64,000 bases of DNA from the NCBI GenBank assembly GCA_025175895.1, contig JAKLTH010000221.1, positions 1-64,000 on the forward strand, in the 5' to 3' direction. Positions 11,223 through 22,342 of the stretch are shown here, piece by piece. A program made the translations under genes and the position numbers. The DNA comes from Wurfbainia villosa. Taxonomy: Eukaryota; Streptophyta; Magnoliopsida; Zingiberales; Zingiberaceae. A model generated the notes under the pieces. It saw only the letters and a list, made by a program, of their open reading frames with translations. It had not been told where the DNA came from and did not search any database. Each line of letters starts with the position of its first letter. The first letter of the stretch is position 1.

Positions 11223-11948
11223 CAAAGTTTGAAATACCGATCCATTTCGTTCGAAATGGATGATTTTTTTCGTTCCGCAGTACCACCGAAATTGGCATGC
11301 CTACAAGACGAATGAACGACGGCGACGAGATGGCAATGGGCCCCCGCCGAACTACGGGGCCTCGCCCAAGGCTACAGCGGCCACCGACGACCACGCACGA
11401 GGCAACAATTGTCGCCGATACACGCAAGGCCGCAATGGCTGTCAAGAGCCATGCGAGGTCGCGGGCTGCTCGCTCGAGGCCACGGCAGCCACAAGCGACC
11501 TCATGTGAGGTGGCCGATGTCGGCTGCCTCGCACGGGACCGTGGCGACGCACGTGGCCTCCGTGGACGACGACGAAAGCTTTAAAAAAAATTAACTTTCC
11601 AAACTATAGTTCAACTATAGATTAAATAAAATCAATTAAAATTTAATAAAATTATTTTAAAATTTATTTTATTAATTTATATATTATAAATAATAATTTT
11701 TTATCATTAAAATTTATTTTATTTTTTAATCCTATTTAATTAAAATTAATTAAATTAATTTTATTATTATAATTAATTTTTTAGTATTTTTTTAATCATT
11801 TTTATTTTTAATATTTAAATTAAATTTTTTATTTTTAATTTATATATTTTATATTAAAAAATTATCAAAATTTATCGATATGATATCGAAACCGTATCGT
11901 TCCGATCGTGAACCGAAATCTCGATACGGGTAAAAATTTTAAACTTTG
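11223..11948. mobile_element. Candidate non-autonomous TIR transposon with GC-rich core
   Basis: The ends form an inverted repeat: CAAAGTTTGAAAT at the left, and its imperfect complement ending AAACTTTG at the right. They are flanked by ATATCATT (left) and ATACCATT (right), 7 of 8 identical, as expected of an 8 bp hAT-like target-site duplication. Just inside the left end is a palindrome, ATCCATTTCG/CGAAATGGAT. The left half (about 11290-11580) is strikingly GC-rich and open in several frames. The right half is AT-rich and resembles 3840-3980. No transposase is encoded. The GC-rich part could be a captured gene piece or simply compositional bias; I do not recognise its product. Confidence 0.45.
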
Positions 11949-14574
11949 ATACCATTTCTTAAATAAAGATTGTAGAACCCAATAAAGAACAAGAATATCA
12001 AGCCAGAGATAAAAAGAAAGCCAAGAAGAGATGCAAACCTAACAAATTTTAGAACCTGTGCATTTTTAGATTCAGCATCTAGATTTTATCAATGTCCAGA
12101 AAGCTAGAAAAATAGAAAATAATTAACTAATTCTAAATTGAAGAAAAACAATGCATGGGATATTGCAAGACATCAAAAAATGAGAAAAATAGATTTATCA
12201 TTAGTCTTAAAAGAACTGAAAGTAAGATTGTCATCTCACCATATACAGAGATTGAAGGGGACTAAGCATGAAAAGACAGGTCAGTGTCTGAGATTGCAAG
12301 CTAATTAACACATCAAAAGAAGATACAACTGCTATAAAACACTAAATTCAAAGTCAGAGCATGTGCAGGTCTTGACAAACCTTGCTTTGAAGCACAGATA
12401 AATGGAGAATGAGGTCCTCCAACATACATTAAAATCTCAATAAGGACATTGCATCACAACACAATAACTCAACATAGCCTTTCTGCAGGTTTGAAGGATT
12501 AAGCATCTTAAGGAATTGAAAAAGAGCAGAATGATCAAACATATAAGTTTGCTATGAAAACCAAATTGAACTAATTGCATCTACTGAATTCAACACGGAC
12601 AAATTTAGTTTAAATGAACACTATCATCCACCACTGCAACTGCCACTTTTAGATATGAGGTTCATACTATCAACCATCTTTATAAGACATTACAATAGAC
12701 AAACAACACGATGCTATAAACTATCTCCTCATTCAATGAGTTTTCAATTAATGTACTTTCACATTTAGTATCTTTCACACAATGTAATTATGATGTCTTC
12801 TTTTTAAAAAAATAATTAGATGAACAAGTCTCATCATTGTACTATGTATATTGAAAGATCTATCCCTGTGACTATATGTGCTTGTAAGCAATTAGTGCAT
12901 GCAAGAAATGTTGACTTTCTCTTTGTCTAGCAATATGAAGGAAAATTTATCTAATAACTTTTAGTCACATAGATGTAGGATTCTCCCTCCTTGAAAAAGA
13001 AAAATAAAACATACTTGGCAAAGGGTCCTCCTAACAAAGCCAGTTGCATGCTACTTTATAGAAAACTTATACACCTACTTAAATGAGACTAAGAAATATT
13101 TATAATGTTGTGAGAGAATTTATATGGTCACTTGTAATCTTGTATGGTAGACTTCAATGATGTAATAGTTTGTGGCATTCAGTTGACAAAGCATCTAATC
13201 GTTTCTTTATGTGACTCCTACTTATTGGTTAATTGATGAACAAATATCACTCAGTCATTATGATCTACCATAATCATAGGTTCTACTTAACAATAGACAT
13301 TCACTGATGCTCCAATTTACCAAACAACTGGATGACAATTATCAAAACATACAACGAGTTTTGGAGTAAGAAAACACATAAAACATAGAAATGAAATAAA
13401 TTGAGATGCTTTGAGAGAAAAATATTGACTAAAATTGAATGCAATTTCAAGAAATTTTTGCATGTTGTGACTGTTCGATGACATGAATGATAAAAAATTA
13501 AACTAAGTGTGGAACAATTTCAGGATAACCATTTAGTAAGTTCTTCATTTTGAAATTAGTTCTCAGAATTGGTTAAAAATGTGAGGTTGATAGAAAATGT
13601 CAATCAAAGCAAATAATATACTGATGATGCCAAATACATGGTTTCTTAAAACATATCTAGGTTCCTGGAGAGCAAGTAGGACACCCAACCATCCAAATCA
13701 TCATCAGAAAATGAGAATTTTATGGATAAATCATCTGTGAGTGCACTGCACCCCATTAACTAAACGAAGAAATAACATGTCCTTCTATGTCCAAAATACT
13801 ATTTAGGGTCATTCACACTCACATTCATCAAAGAAATAAGAGAATACAAGTGGGTTGAATTGACAGAGTAAACTCCATAGTGCACATAAGTTAACTCATG
13901 AATACTCCAACAACCTATAACTTTCCCTAGCTCACAAACTAAATTCCCTGCATAAATCACCATTTATGATGTCATCCTCATAACACATGAATTTAATATT
14001 TGCTATTCCTAATCTGAAGTAGCTCTAATTTATTTATCAATCATTCAAACTGATCGATGTTTCAACTAGAGGAACTCACCTATACCATCTCAATTGTCTT
14101 CTCACATGATGTTCGAAATAGGTCAATCCAAAACCAAGCAAATTTTACAAAGTTAAATACTGGCCAACAAGGCGTAGCTGAACTTAAATATTACACTGAC
14201 GAGCTATTTTGGATAACTTATAATCACTCAATGACCTAGTAATTTTTCAACCTCTGAGAATTCAGATTATCCAAAGACAGCCTCACGATATCCTGACTTT
14301 ACCCTAACAATACAAAACCCGACAAAATAGATCATCGAAATCCATGGATCAGCATATCCACCACTCAAACATCACCCAAAAAGAAAAAACAAACCGCGAA
14401 AAACAATCGAGAAAGAAGGAGGGACCTTTTCATCGCAGGGATGGCACAGGAATCCTCATATGCGGCGCAGAACAAGACAGCCGGAGCGCTCTCGCATAGA
14501 TGGAGACCAAGCGATCGAGGGCCTCGGAGGGCGCTATGGCGAAGAGAATGTTGAGATGGAGAGATGAGGAAACC
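11949..14574. other. AT-rich sequence without a recognised gene
   Basis: 2.6 kb with only short open frames. If the TM9SF exon-1 copies at 14.7-15.1 kb belonged to a complete gene, its later exons (TM9 lumenal and nine-helix regions) should lie here on the minus strand. I saw none of the conserved TM9SF blocks. Confidence 0.45.
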
Positions 14575-14697
14575 TAGCGAAGAGATCCAACAAAGATAAG
14601 AAGCGCAAACACAAAACAAATCCCATCTCGTGAAGTCAAACAAAAATTCCAGACCCCGTCCAGATCGACTAGTCGACAAAATAACAAAGCGTATCAC

Positions 14698-14812
14698 CTT
14701 GTGGAAATCGCGGGGAGCGACGCCGTGGAGGTAGAAGGCGGGGCAGGAGGGCAAGACGAGCAGAAGTGCTAGGAGGAGAGACGCGGCGAACTCGCCTCTC
14801 ACCTTCGCCCAT
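14698..14812 (-). pseudogene. TM9SF (nonaspanin) exon 1, copy A
   Basis: The minus strand encodes an N-terminal signal peptide (AKVRGEF, then a SLLLALLLVLPSCPAFYL hydrophobic core) followed by GVAPRDFHK and a GTGATA splice donor at 14697. This matches exon 1 of plant transmembrane-9 superfamily (EMP70/nonaspanin) proteins, Golgi/endosomal membrane proteins. The only ATG (14812) has an extra G compared with the expected ATGGCGAAGGTG, so the start is out of frame with the signal peptide. No further TM9SF exon was found downstream, so this is an orphan exon. Confidence 0.75.
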
Positions 14813-14980
14813 GCACGAGACCGCGAGGCAGGAGCAGCGGTCAAGATCGAGATCGAGTGGCGCTCCCGGAGAAGACTTTATTGAAGAGATCCAGCAAAGA
14901 TAAGAAGCGAATATGGATCTCGTGAAGTCGTACAAAATAAATCCAGATCGACTAGTTGACGAAATAACAAAGCCTATCAC

Positions 14981-15102
14981 CTTGTGGAAATCGCAGGGAG
15001 CGACGCCGAGGAGATAGAAGGCGCGGCAGGAGGGCAAGACGGGCAGGAGTGCTAGGCGGAGAGACACGGCGAACTCGCCTCTCAGGCTCTCACCTTCGCC
15101 AT
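14981..15102 (-). pseudogene. TM9SF (nonaspanin) exon 1, copy B
   Basis: Second copy of the exon-1 sequence, about 285 bases from copy A, with the same GVAP.DFHK end and GTGATA donor (14980). ATG 15102 reads MAKVRA and then a stop, caused by a few inserted bases (GAGCCT) before the conserved RGEF. The signal-peptide frame continues beyond it. Like copy A, the start is damaged and the rest of the gene is absent. Confidence 0.75.
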
Positions 15103-15590
15103 TGCAAGAGACGAGGAGAAAGGAGCTGCAGTATAAATCGAGATCGAGTATCGTTCCCGGAGAAAACGACTTTAAGGCACGATGGAATCGGACTTCAAAC
15201 GAAGCGGAGGCGTTGATGAACAGATACCTTCTCGAATTGGTTTGAACCTGAAACATGGGACCCAATTGGAAGGTTGAGACGGGGGGATCCTACGAGGCGA
15301 CGAGCTAGAGACCGAAGCAAGGGTGTAGAAGGGTCTGTGTTTAATAATGCCGTAGGATCGTGAGGAAATTTTTTCAATTAAATTTACTGGAAGAATTCAA
15401 AACTTTAACGTAATTACACTTGTGTCCCCATATTTATTGATAGTTAAATTTGTTTGGGTAAATCGGATTTAATTTTCATACGATTCTCCATGTTTGCTAA
15501 AAAATATGGTCCTAAAGTAGATTATCTATTTTATTTAATATTGACTTCTTTTATTAAATACCGGTAGTCCCTAAATTTAAAAAAAATTGA

Positions 15591-16157
15591 GGTTCGTTCT
15601 TGGTTAGTTAACTTGTGTTGTGTCCTAGGTTGTTTTCCTTGTTGACAAGCATTACAGATTTTATTAACCAAGTTGTTGAGGTTGGGTAAGCCTCTGACTA
15701 AGCCACTCTGACTCATTTTGTGGACGAGTCTTGGGTGCGAGTGACCGAGTCGTCGGTGCCACAACCATGATTCCTCTTCCTGTGTCATAAGACATTTGGC
15801 TGAGGATTTGATTAAGTTAATTGTGTAAATGTTATTTGTCCTAGTTCCTTTGAGTATTGTTTTAGCTGTTTTATTTGTTTTAATTACACATTCATTTTCT
15901 AAAAATACGACCTTATAGTTATTGTCACATAATTGGCTTACCCTAAGCAGGTTATATTCAAAATTCTCTACAAGTAATACATTTTTAATAACAAAATTCG
16001 AGTTAAGCTCGATATCACCTGATCCGATGATTTTGAGCTTGCCGTTATTCCCAAAGGCTACCGATCCTTGTCGTTTGAATCGAAGCTTTATGAATTTGAG
16101 TTGATCCCCGGTCATGTGTCGGGAGCAACCGTTGTCCAACATCCATTGATCATACAC
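15591..16157 (-). pseudogene. Copia protease / GAG-pre-integrase fragment
   Basis: On the minus strand it begins with the retroviral-type aspartic protease region, WMLDNGCSRHMTGD. The usual D-S-G of copia proteases is here D-N-G, an active-site change. GAG-pre-integrase follows (ESWLWHRRLGHSH, then a zinc-binding CNACQQGKQ). The family signature ends after about 190 residues at TNQERTS, before the integrase core; the open frame to 15531 is unrelated sequence. There is no RT. Non-functional. Confidence 0.85.
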
Positions 16158-16690
16158 ACAAGATGGTTGGATTGGATGTTAGATTTTTTATAAATTTTTT
16201 TTTTAAAAAAAGTTGTAAGTTTTTTAAACCTAGGTCATCACACCTGTGTCTATATGATCAAGCATGTTATACTTATGTGGTTTTTGTGAGATGACTTCCA
16301 ATTAAGTTGATTAAGTGGATTTAGGTTCAAGTAATTTTATGTTAGATTTGGATTTAACCCTAGGCTTGTCAAGTTTACCTTTTCAAGATCATGGCTTCCA
16401 GGTCGTGGCGAGGCACAGGGGCCTTCTTTTATCGGATCATCGACCACTTCCTTAGACAAAGCCATTTTCAAGAAAAAGATGACTTGACTCACCTAAGACT
16501 ATTCCTAGTCTAACTGGTTATTTTTGAAAAGAGACTCCCCGAGGCTCAATCTTTTCGAAGTTGGTTATGTTTTTGAAAAGAGGCTCCCCGAGGCTCAATC
16601 TTTTCGAAGAATTTTAGTTGGTTATGTTCGTGTTCTAAGTGAGTTCACAAGTTTTAAAGCACAAACTTTCTAAGTTAAAGCATGCAATTT
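16158..16690. other. Spacer between copia gag and protease, with a 60 bp direct repeat
   Basis: No conserved coding sequence. Two near-identical blocks at about 16525-16630 each carry GAGGCTCCCCGAGGCTCAAT or its near variant, followed by CTTTTCGAAG. This is likely the decayed junction between gag and pol. Confidence 0.5.
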
Positions 16691-18331
16691 CTAAGTTAAA
16701 GAACAAACATATTTTGTACTGGCTCCCCCTAGACCGTTGAATCGGTTCGGTCTATCCACATAGTGGATTTGGTCCTTGGGAATCCAGTACGGGTTGGATC
16801 CTAGAGTTGAAATCAAAAGGTTCTTAGGGACCCATGCTTGGACATGTTTCCTATGTCGACTTACAATCGACATATACGACCTATTAGTCGTGTTTGAGTT
16901 AAACCCTAGTCCAGCCTTGTTGTACACGGCCCTTTGAGATCCAAGTAGGAGGTCAAGTCCTTTGGATCCCGAAGTGAACCTTTCCAACGTGTTCCTAAGA
17001 TCTTCGACTTGACTTTTCAAGAGTGAGTTCTCAACTTCGAGTTTTTCAACCCGAGTTGAGTCCTTCTCTTGAACTCGACTAGTCGAAGAGGTTAGGGAGA
17101 CCTTGTGTTTGAGGAGTTTGACCTCCTCAACCAGGGTCTCGACCTTGGACTCGGACTTAGCTAACTTCCTAGACAAAAACCTAACCGTATTATGTAAAGT
17201 ATTAAATAAAGTTCGACTTACTTTAAGGGTATCTTTTGAACCGGATGCGTATCCGTGGCTTGACTTGAAGGTAGCTTCGTAGTCCGAGTCATCCTCAGGT
17301 TCTGACTCAAGTTCAGGTTCGGTCTCCGTGTCTGACTCAATCGATTTCGCCATGAAGACGTGGTCTTCGTCTTCTTCGGATGACGCTTCTTCCCATGTCG
17401 CGTTGAGGGCCTTCTTGTGCTTAGGTGCTCGGTGGTTGAGCTTGGGGCACTCGGACTTGATATGTCCAAACCTGTTACACTCATAACACCTAATATTAGA
17501 ACTTTTAGGCTTACCTTGGTTGGGTCGAGTTGTGGTTCGCTTTCGTCCCTTGGCTATCCTTCGAGCTAGGTTCATTAGTTCGGCAGTCAACTCCGGGTCA
17601 ACTTCTTCTTCGGACTCGTCTTCCTCCTCGGTTGGTGGTGGCTTGCTTGCGATTTTCTTCTTCTTTGATCCTGCAAACAAGGCTATACCCCTCTCGGGTT
17701 CCGAGTTGGACTGCTCATGTAATTCGAAATCGGAAAAGAGTTCATCTAACCTAATTTTAGAAAGATCCTTGGAGACCTTGTAGGCATCGACCATGGATGC
17801 CCACAAGGTAGTCCTCGGAAACGAGTTTAGAACATACCTTATAAGGTCGTGGTTTTCGACCTTTTGCCCGATTGCGTGTAGGTTGTTGACTATGTCCTGG
17901 ACTCGGGCGTGAAGTTGGGTCGCGGACTCGTGTTCCTGCATTTTTAGGTTATATAGTTTATTGAAAAGAAGATCACGCTTACATACCTTGGCTTCATCGG
18001 TCCCTTCGTGTAGCTCCACTAGTTTCGTCCAAAGATCTTTTGCGCTTATGAAGGGGCCGACACGATTTAGCTCCTCCTTGGATAGGCCGCATTGGAGGAT
18101 TTGTGTTGCCTTGGCGTCGGCTTCGACTTGTCATTTTGTTGCAATGGTCCATTGATCATAATCCAAGGAGTCGCCCACTTCATTAGTCGGAAGTGTGAAA
18201 CCCATTTGGATTATGATCCACATCTCGATTTGGGTTTTGAGAAAGCATTCCATCCGACCCTTCCAATAACGGAAGTCATCTCCATTGTAAAACGGAGGTC
18301 GGACGGTGCTAAAACCCTCGAGATGGGCCAT
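16691..18331 (-). pseudogene. Copia gag polyprotein with one in-frame stop
   Basis: Start ATG 18331 (MAHLEGFSTVRPP), with the DUF4219/UBN2-type gag N-terminus (FYNGDDFRYWKGRM). The frame is then interrupted by one TGA at 18128-18130 and resumes in the same frame to 16691. The second part holds the gag core, an acidic Glu-rich stretch, a CCHC zinc knuckle (CYECNRFGHIKSEC) and a long coiled-coil-like region rich in KLE/VE heptads, ending near GGASTKYV. Gag packages the element RNA in virus-like particles in the cytoplasm. One stop in about 545 codons suggests relatively recent inactivation, or a sequencing error. Confidence 0.85.
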
Positions 18332-18530
18332 TAGAACAAAAGACACAAATAGACGGAGATGAAGAAACTAACAACGACAAAAACACGAAAACAAGTACCA
18401 AGACTCGCGTCTTGGATTTGAAAGGGAGAAAAACTTAACAAAGCGAAATAAATAAAAAAAATAGAATTAAAAGAAAAATAAATCTGTAAAAAGGCTAGAT
18501 TGGTGGTTTCACCAAATCTTAGCAACCCCC

Positions 18531-18543
18531 GGCTCTGATACCA
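18531..18543 (-). promoter_or_regulatory. Primer-binding site (tRNA-iMet) of the copia element
   Basis: The minus strand reads TGGTATCAGAGCC two bases after the LTR end. All 13 bases are complementary to the 3' end (GGCTCTGATA plus CCA) of the initiator tRNA-Met gene at 63317-63388, which is the standard plant copia primer. Confidence 0.92.
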
Positions 18544-18545
18544 AT

Positions 18546-20321
18546 TGTTGGATCGATCGGATCGCTAGAGGGGGGGGTGAATAGCGATAGAAACTTTTTA
18601 GTACAAATTCGTTTTTAAAAAAAACTTATATGCAGCGGAAAGATAAACAAAACAAAAAGTAAAGGAGACAATAAACACAAGAGATTTACTTGGTTCGTAG
18701 CCGAAGGCTACTACTCCAAGGCCCTAGTGGTCCTTGACCACGTACGGAGGGCAAACTACTAAAGAACTCCTCCTCGTTGGAGGTAGGAGTTAGACGAATA
18801 CAAAAAAGCTCGAGGTAGAAGGACACTCCCCCTCTCCTCGTTATAATGAAAGCTTTACTAAAAGGAATAAACTGAAATACAATTTAGAACTTTCGTTACC
18901 GACGACTTTAAAGGTTGGAGGTTGAAGCTCTAGTCGTCGTCTCGGCAGCGCTTCGTCGTAGGGATGTCAGAGAGTCGGAGCGTATCGGAAGCACTTGGAA
19001 GCTTTTGAATTGATGTAAAACCCTAGGATTGACCCTCCTTTTATAGCCTTTGAGCCCCTCATCGAATGGGTCTTTAGCCAATCACAAATGGGCACAAAAC
19101 CCCTTGAAAAATGGTGATAACTCTTGACTACTCGAGGCTGATCCTTTGACGGCGATCGGTGATGGCCATCATCAATCGTGATGGCGATCGATCGATTGTT
19201 GACCTTCGGCGATCATTGTTTGGCGACGATCGAGTCCTCCAAGCCGGCAATCGATCGATGCTAGCCGCAAGGCAAGATTAGCTCAACAAAAACATAATTT
19301 CGATGGTCGTCGACCATCCGATCTCGACCTAGACCATCTATAAGAAGTCTTTGGTCGGATCTACGCTTAAGATCATCCCCGTAAAGAGGATACGACCTTA
19401 CTTACGCTCGCACACACGAGCTTACCTCAGTACTTACGTGTTGCTTTTGCTTTCGGCCTTCCACTCAATTCCTTCGGCTCCCTCCGAAGTCTCTTGAGTG
19501 TCGCCCGACCACCGCGGCTTCCTCCGGGTGTCGCTAGCCTTCAGCTCCAGCGTTGAGACTTTTCTGCACACTTGATTTAGCTCATGAGATAACAATATAT
19601 GCTTAACTTTGTATCGTTTGCTATAATCAAAACTTAGGTTCGACTTAGGTGCCTCTTGCATCAGACCGGGCATAACCCACGATCGCCAATGTCTTCTAGA
19701 CCTCGAGTGTTGAACACTCGAGACCAGTTCGACTGACACAATATGTCAATCGACTGACACACCTCAAGTATGACTAATTCATACTTGAAATCATACCCTA
19801 AGCTTAGACTCAACCTTCTAGCTTCTCCATTAACCTTGCGCCTCTAGGATTCCTTCGAGTCCACGACTCCATCCTTGCACTTGCCTTCAAAAGCTTCCTT
19901 CGATTTCGTCATACTTTAGGCTTCTTCTTTGTCAAAGATCTGCTTAGACTTTATGCTGCCAAGATTATATGCTTGGACTTATGCTGCCAAGACCTTGTCT
20001 TTGGACTTCCTTTGCCAAAGTCCGCTTGGACTTTATGCCGCTAAGACTACATGCTTGGGCTTATGCTGTCAAGATCTCGCCTTTGTACTTCCTTTGCCAA
20101 GGTCCGCTTAGATTTTATGCCGCTAAAACTACATGTTTGAGCTTATGCTGCCAAGACCTTTCCTTGGACTTTACTTACCAAGATTTACACTTGGACTTCT
20201 CTTTGCCAAGACTTCTTACTTGAATTTTTCTGTCACTTAACACATTCACTGTTAGATCACAAATATTGTCTAACTATAAATGATTATTCAAACATCAAAA
20301 TACATAAACTTCTATGCAACA
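18546..20321 (-). repeat. Copia LTR, 1776 bp
   Basis: On the plus strand it runs from TGTTGGATCG to TATGCAACA, with perfect 5 bp terminal inverted repeats (TGTTG/CAACA). It is flanked on the lower side by the primer-binding site and on the upper side by the polypurine tract. A CACCCCCCCCTCTAGCG segment near the PBS end is shared with the partial LTR of the plus-strand element at 22024-22274. Confidence 0.9.
19929..20223. repeat. Tandem repeats inside the copia LTR
   Basis: Three to four diverged units of roughly 85-95 bases. Each contains GGACTTTATGC(T/C)GC(C/T)AAGA and CTTCCTTTGCCAA(A/G)GTCCGC. The open frames across them are repeat by-products. Confidence 0.7.
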
Positions 20322-20335
20322 ATCTCCCCCTTTTT
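20322..20335 (-). promoter_or_regulatory. Polypurine tract next to the copia LTR
   Basis: The minus strand reads AAAAAGGGGGAGAT directly before the LTR's TGTTG. This is the plus-strand priming site of an LTR element. Its position makes the adjacent LTR a 3' LTR of the sequence above 20336, while the PBS makes the same LTR a 5' LTR of the gag copy. Confidence 0.8.
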
Positions 20336-21260
20336 TATGTTTGGAAATCATTTAAGTTAGGTCTTGAAATATGCAATAATTAAGGCATCATAAGTGCATT
20401 ATAAATCATAATTGCATTATAAACCATAAATGCATCATACATTCTAACTTAAATTCTCCTTTCTCCCTCTTTGACACACATCAAAAAGAGAAAAGGACAT
20501 AGTAAATGATTAAAATATGTTATGTCTTGAACTAAGGTATAAAATAGACATAAAGCTCCCCCTTTATCCAAAACATAGGTTATCATGTGTAAATGATAAG
20601 TTGAGTAGAATATCATACATGAGAATTGAGACAAACTTTGCACCAACAATTTTAGGTTATTTAAATAGATAAAATACTCCCCCTTAACCTGCATCGGTGT
20701 AGTCCTACTTTCCATACAAGTTATCATAATATGTTGTAGTAATCATAGTATGGAGTTAGAACACTTATAATTTGACTTTTAAAACATGAACACAAGGTAC
20801 CAACAATCGATCGAGGCGCTACTACCAATCAATCAGAGACCTTGGCAGTCGACTACCATAAGGAGTAGTTGACTGATATCTGATAGTTCTGAAATCAATA
20901 ATATTCAGATGAGTTTAAGAAATGCGTAAGTAATTTTGCGAATGTCTAAAATTCACGAAACTTGGCATACGCTTTACTTATGTCTAATATAATGGGTGAA
21001 AAATAGAAGACTAAAAATTTACCCATCATATTAATGGATTGCCACAAAATTCAAAGTGATAAAAATTGTTAATTTGTTTGGATAACATTGTATCAATATT
21101 ACCAATAATGAGTGCAATCAAATGATTGACCCCATCAAGGTTTTCAAAAATGCTTATTAAATTGTTATCAACTCTTTATATATTTATTATTATTATATTT
21201 TTGAATTACCAATCGATAAAAATATCAACAAGAGTATAGAAATGTAACAAAAAGGATTCA

Positions 21261-21727
21261 TTTCATTAAAAAAATATTACTAACAAGAGTCTAAAGGCAG
21301 TGTCTTACAGATGTCAAGCAAAACAAAAAAGACACAATCAATGGCTATCTAGTCATCATCATTGACGTCCATTGTCATCGACTGTGAATTGCCGACAGCA
21401 GGCGGATGTCTAAGCACAAGAGGGCAGAGAAGTGCCAGTATCTCCTGTTGTTGTCGATCCAACACACTCAACTGGGAAAGGACCAAGGTCCGAAACTCCT
21501 GGTGCTCCAGACGAAACTCCTAGTGCTCCAGACGAAGCTCCTCGAAGCATGTGTCCATGGTCTCCTCAAATGCCTCGAGGCGTGGTATGACGGTCGAGTC
21601 TGACACAACATCATCCTCAGGTGCTGGGATAGGTGGAGCATTGCCCGCCTACTGCTGCCCATCCTCCTAGATCATGGAGTCGACGGAGGGCTTTAAGCTC
21701 ACTAAACAAAAGGTCCTGACATTCATG
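21261..21727. other. Repeat-rich spacer, no gene recognised
   Basis: Contains a short tandem motif (ACTCCTGGTGCTCCAGACGA and variants) at about 21495-21545. No recognised product on either strand. Confidence 0.35.
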
Positions 21728-22023
21728 CACCATTTTAAAATAAAATTTAATGTCTTCTTATATCAATTTCTCATAATATTTTTTTTAAGATTTGCATTAA
21801 ATTGAAACATACACATGGGACTATTTTTTGAATCAACATTTCCTCTTAGCTCGGCTCGGCCTTCAAAGCTAGTCCTTCCTGACTCGGTTGGATGCTCCAA
21901 GCGATGGTCTTCTCCATTTGGTTCTACCTTCCAAGTCATGATTTTGTGCTCTTCCTTCCGTTGTTCTCCCAGTCATGTTATAACAATATCATTAGTCACC
22001 CTCTCAAAATAGTCAGACTAATC
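21728..22023 (+). repeat. Dispersed repeat, copy 2 (partner at 7435-7728)
   Basis: Near-identical to 7435-7728 and ending at the same AGTCAGACTAATC. Immediately after this point the sequence changes to the partial LTR of the next element, so 22023/22024 is a breakpoint. Confidence 0.75.
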
Positions 22024-22274
22024 TAGAAGGAGTGTTTATTGTTTAGTGGTGTTTGGCATCGCTAGGGCTTGTTCGAGCCCAACCCGTGGAGTAGGAACCT
22101 TGAGGTTCCGAACCACATTATATTCTTGCGTAGTGTGCTTTGTGATTGTGTATTTATATTGTATTTTTCATATTCCGCTGCATACTAACAATCATAGGCA
22201 AGCGCAATCGAATTCCGTCAAGCGAACGATGACACGCTATTCACCCCCCTCTAGCGAGCGTACAGGTCCCAACA
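22024..22274 (+). repeat. Partial copia LTR (3' part)
   Basis: Ends GGTCCCAACA, directly followed by AG and the primer-binding site. It shares the CGCTATTCACCCCCCTCTAGCG motif with the LTR at 18546-20321. The 5' part is lost at the 22023/22024 junction. Confidence 0.75.
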
Positions 22275-22276
22275 AG

Positions 22277-22287
22277 TGGTATTAGAG
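22277..22287 (+). promoter_or_regulatory. Degenerate tRNA-iMet primer-binding site
   Basis: TGGTATTAGAG against the canonical TGGTATCAGAG, one mismatch. It lies two bases after the LTR end. Confidence 0.75.
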
Positions 22288-22342
22288 TAGGTCACTCTTC
22301 ATCGGCTTTGCATCCGAGAAAGCAAACACACTAGAGGGCAAG

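Larger units (their letters stand above)
14575..15165. repeat. Tandem duplication of ~290-300 bp units carrying TM9SF exon 1
   Basis: Unit 1 (about 14575-14870) and unit 2 (about 14876-15165) both contain the AGAGATCCA(A/G)CAAAGATAAG motif, a CGACTAGT(C/T)GAC segment and the exon-1 coding block in the same order. The copies differ by indels and substitutions, so the duplication is not very recent. Confidence 0.75.
15590..21260 (-). mobile_element. Truncated Ty1/copia retrotransposon, LTR flanked by internal sequence on both sides
   Basis: Read on the minus strand, the order is: non-coding internal sequence (21260-20336), polypurine tract, a complete LTR (20321-18546), primer-binding site, gag, a short spacer, then protease and GAG-pre-integrase up to about 15590, where it ends abruptly. 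Integrase core, reverse transcriptase and RNase H are missing. Because internal sequence lies on both sides of one LTR, this is not a simple insertion. It looks like a piece of a tandem (internal-LTR-internal) arrangement left by unequal recombination. The long LTR and large gag with a C-terminal coiled-coil region suggest a SIRE/Maximus-like lineage (tentative). Confidence 0.85.
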
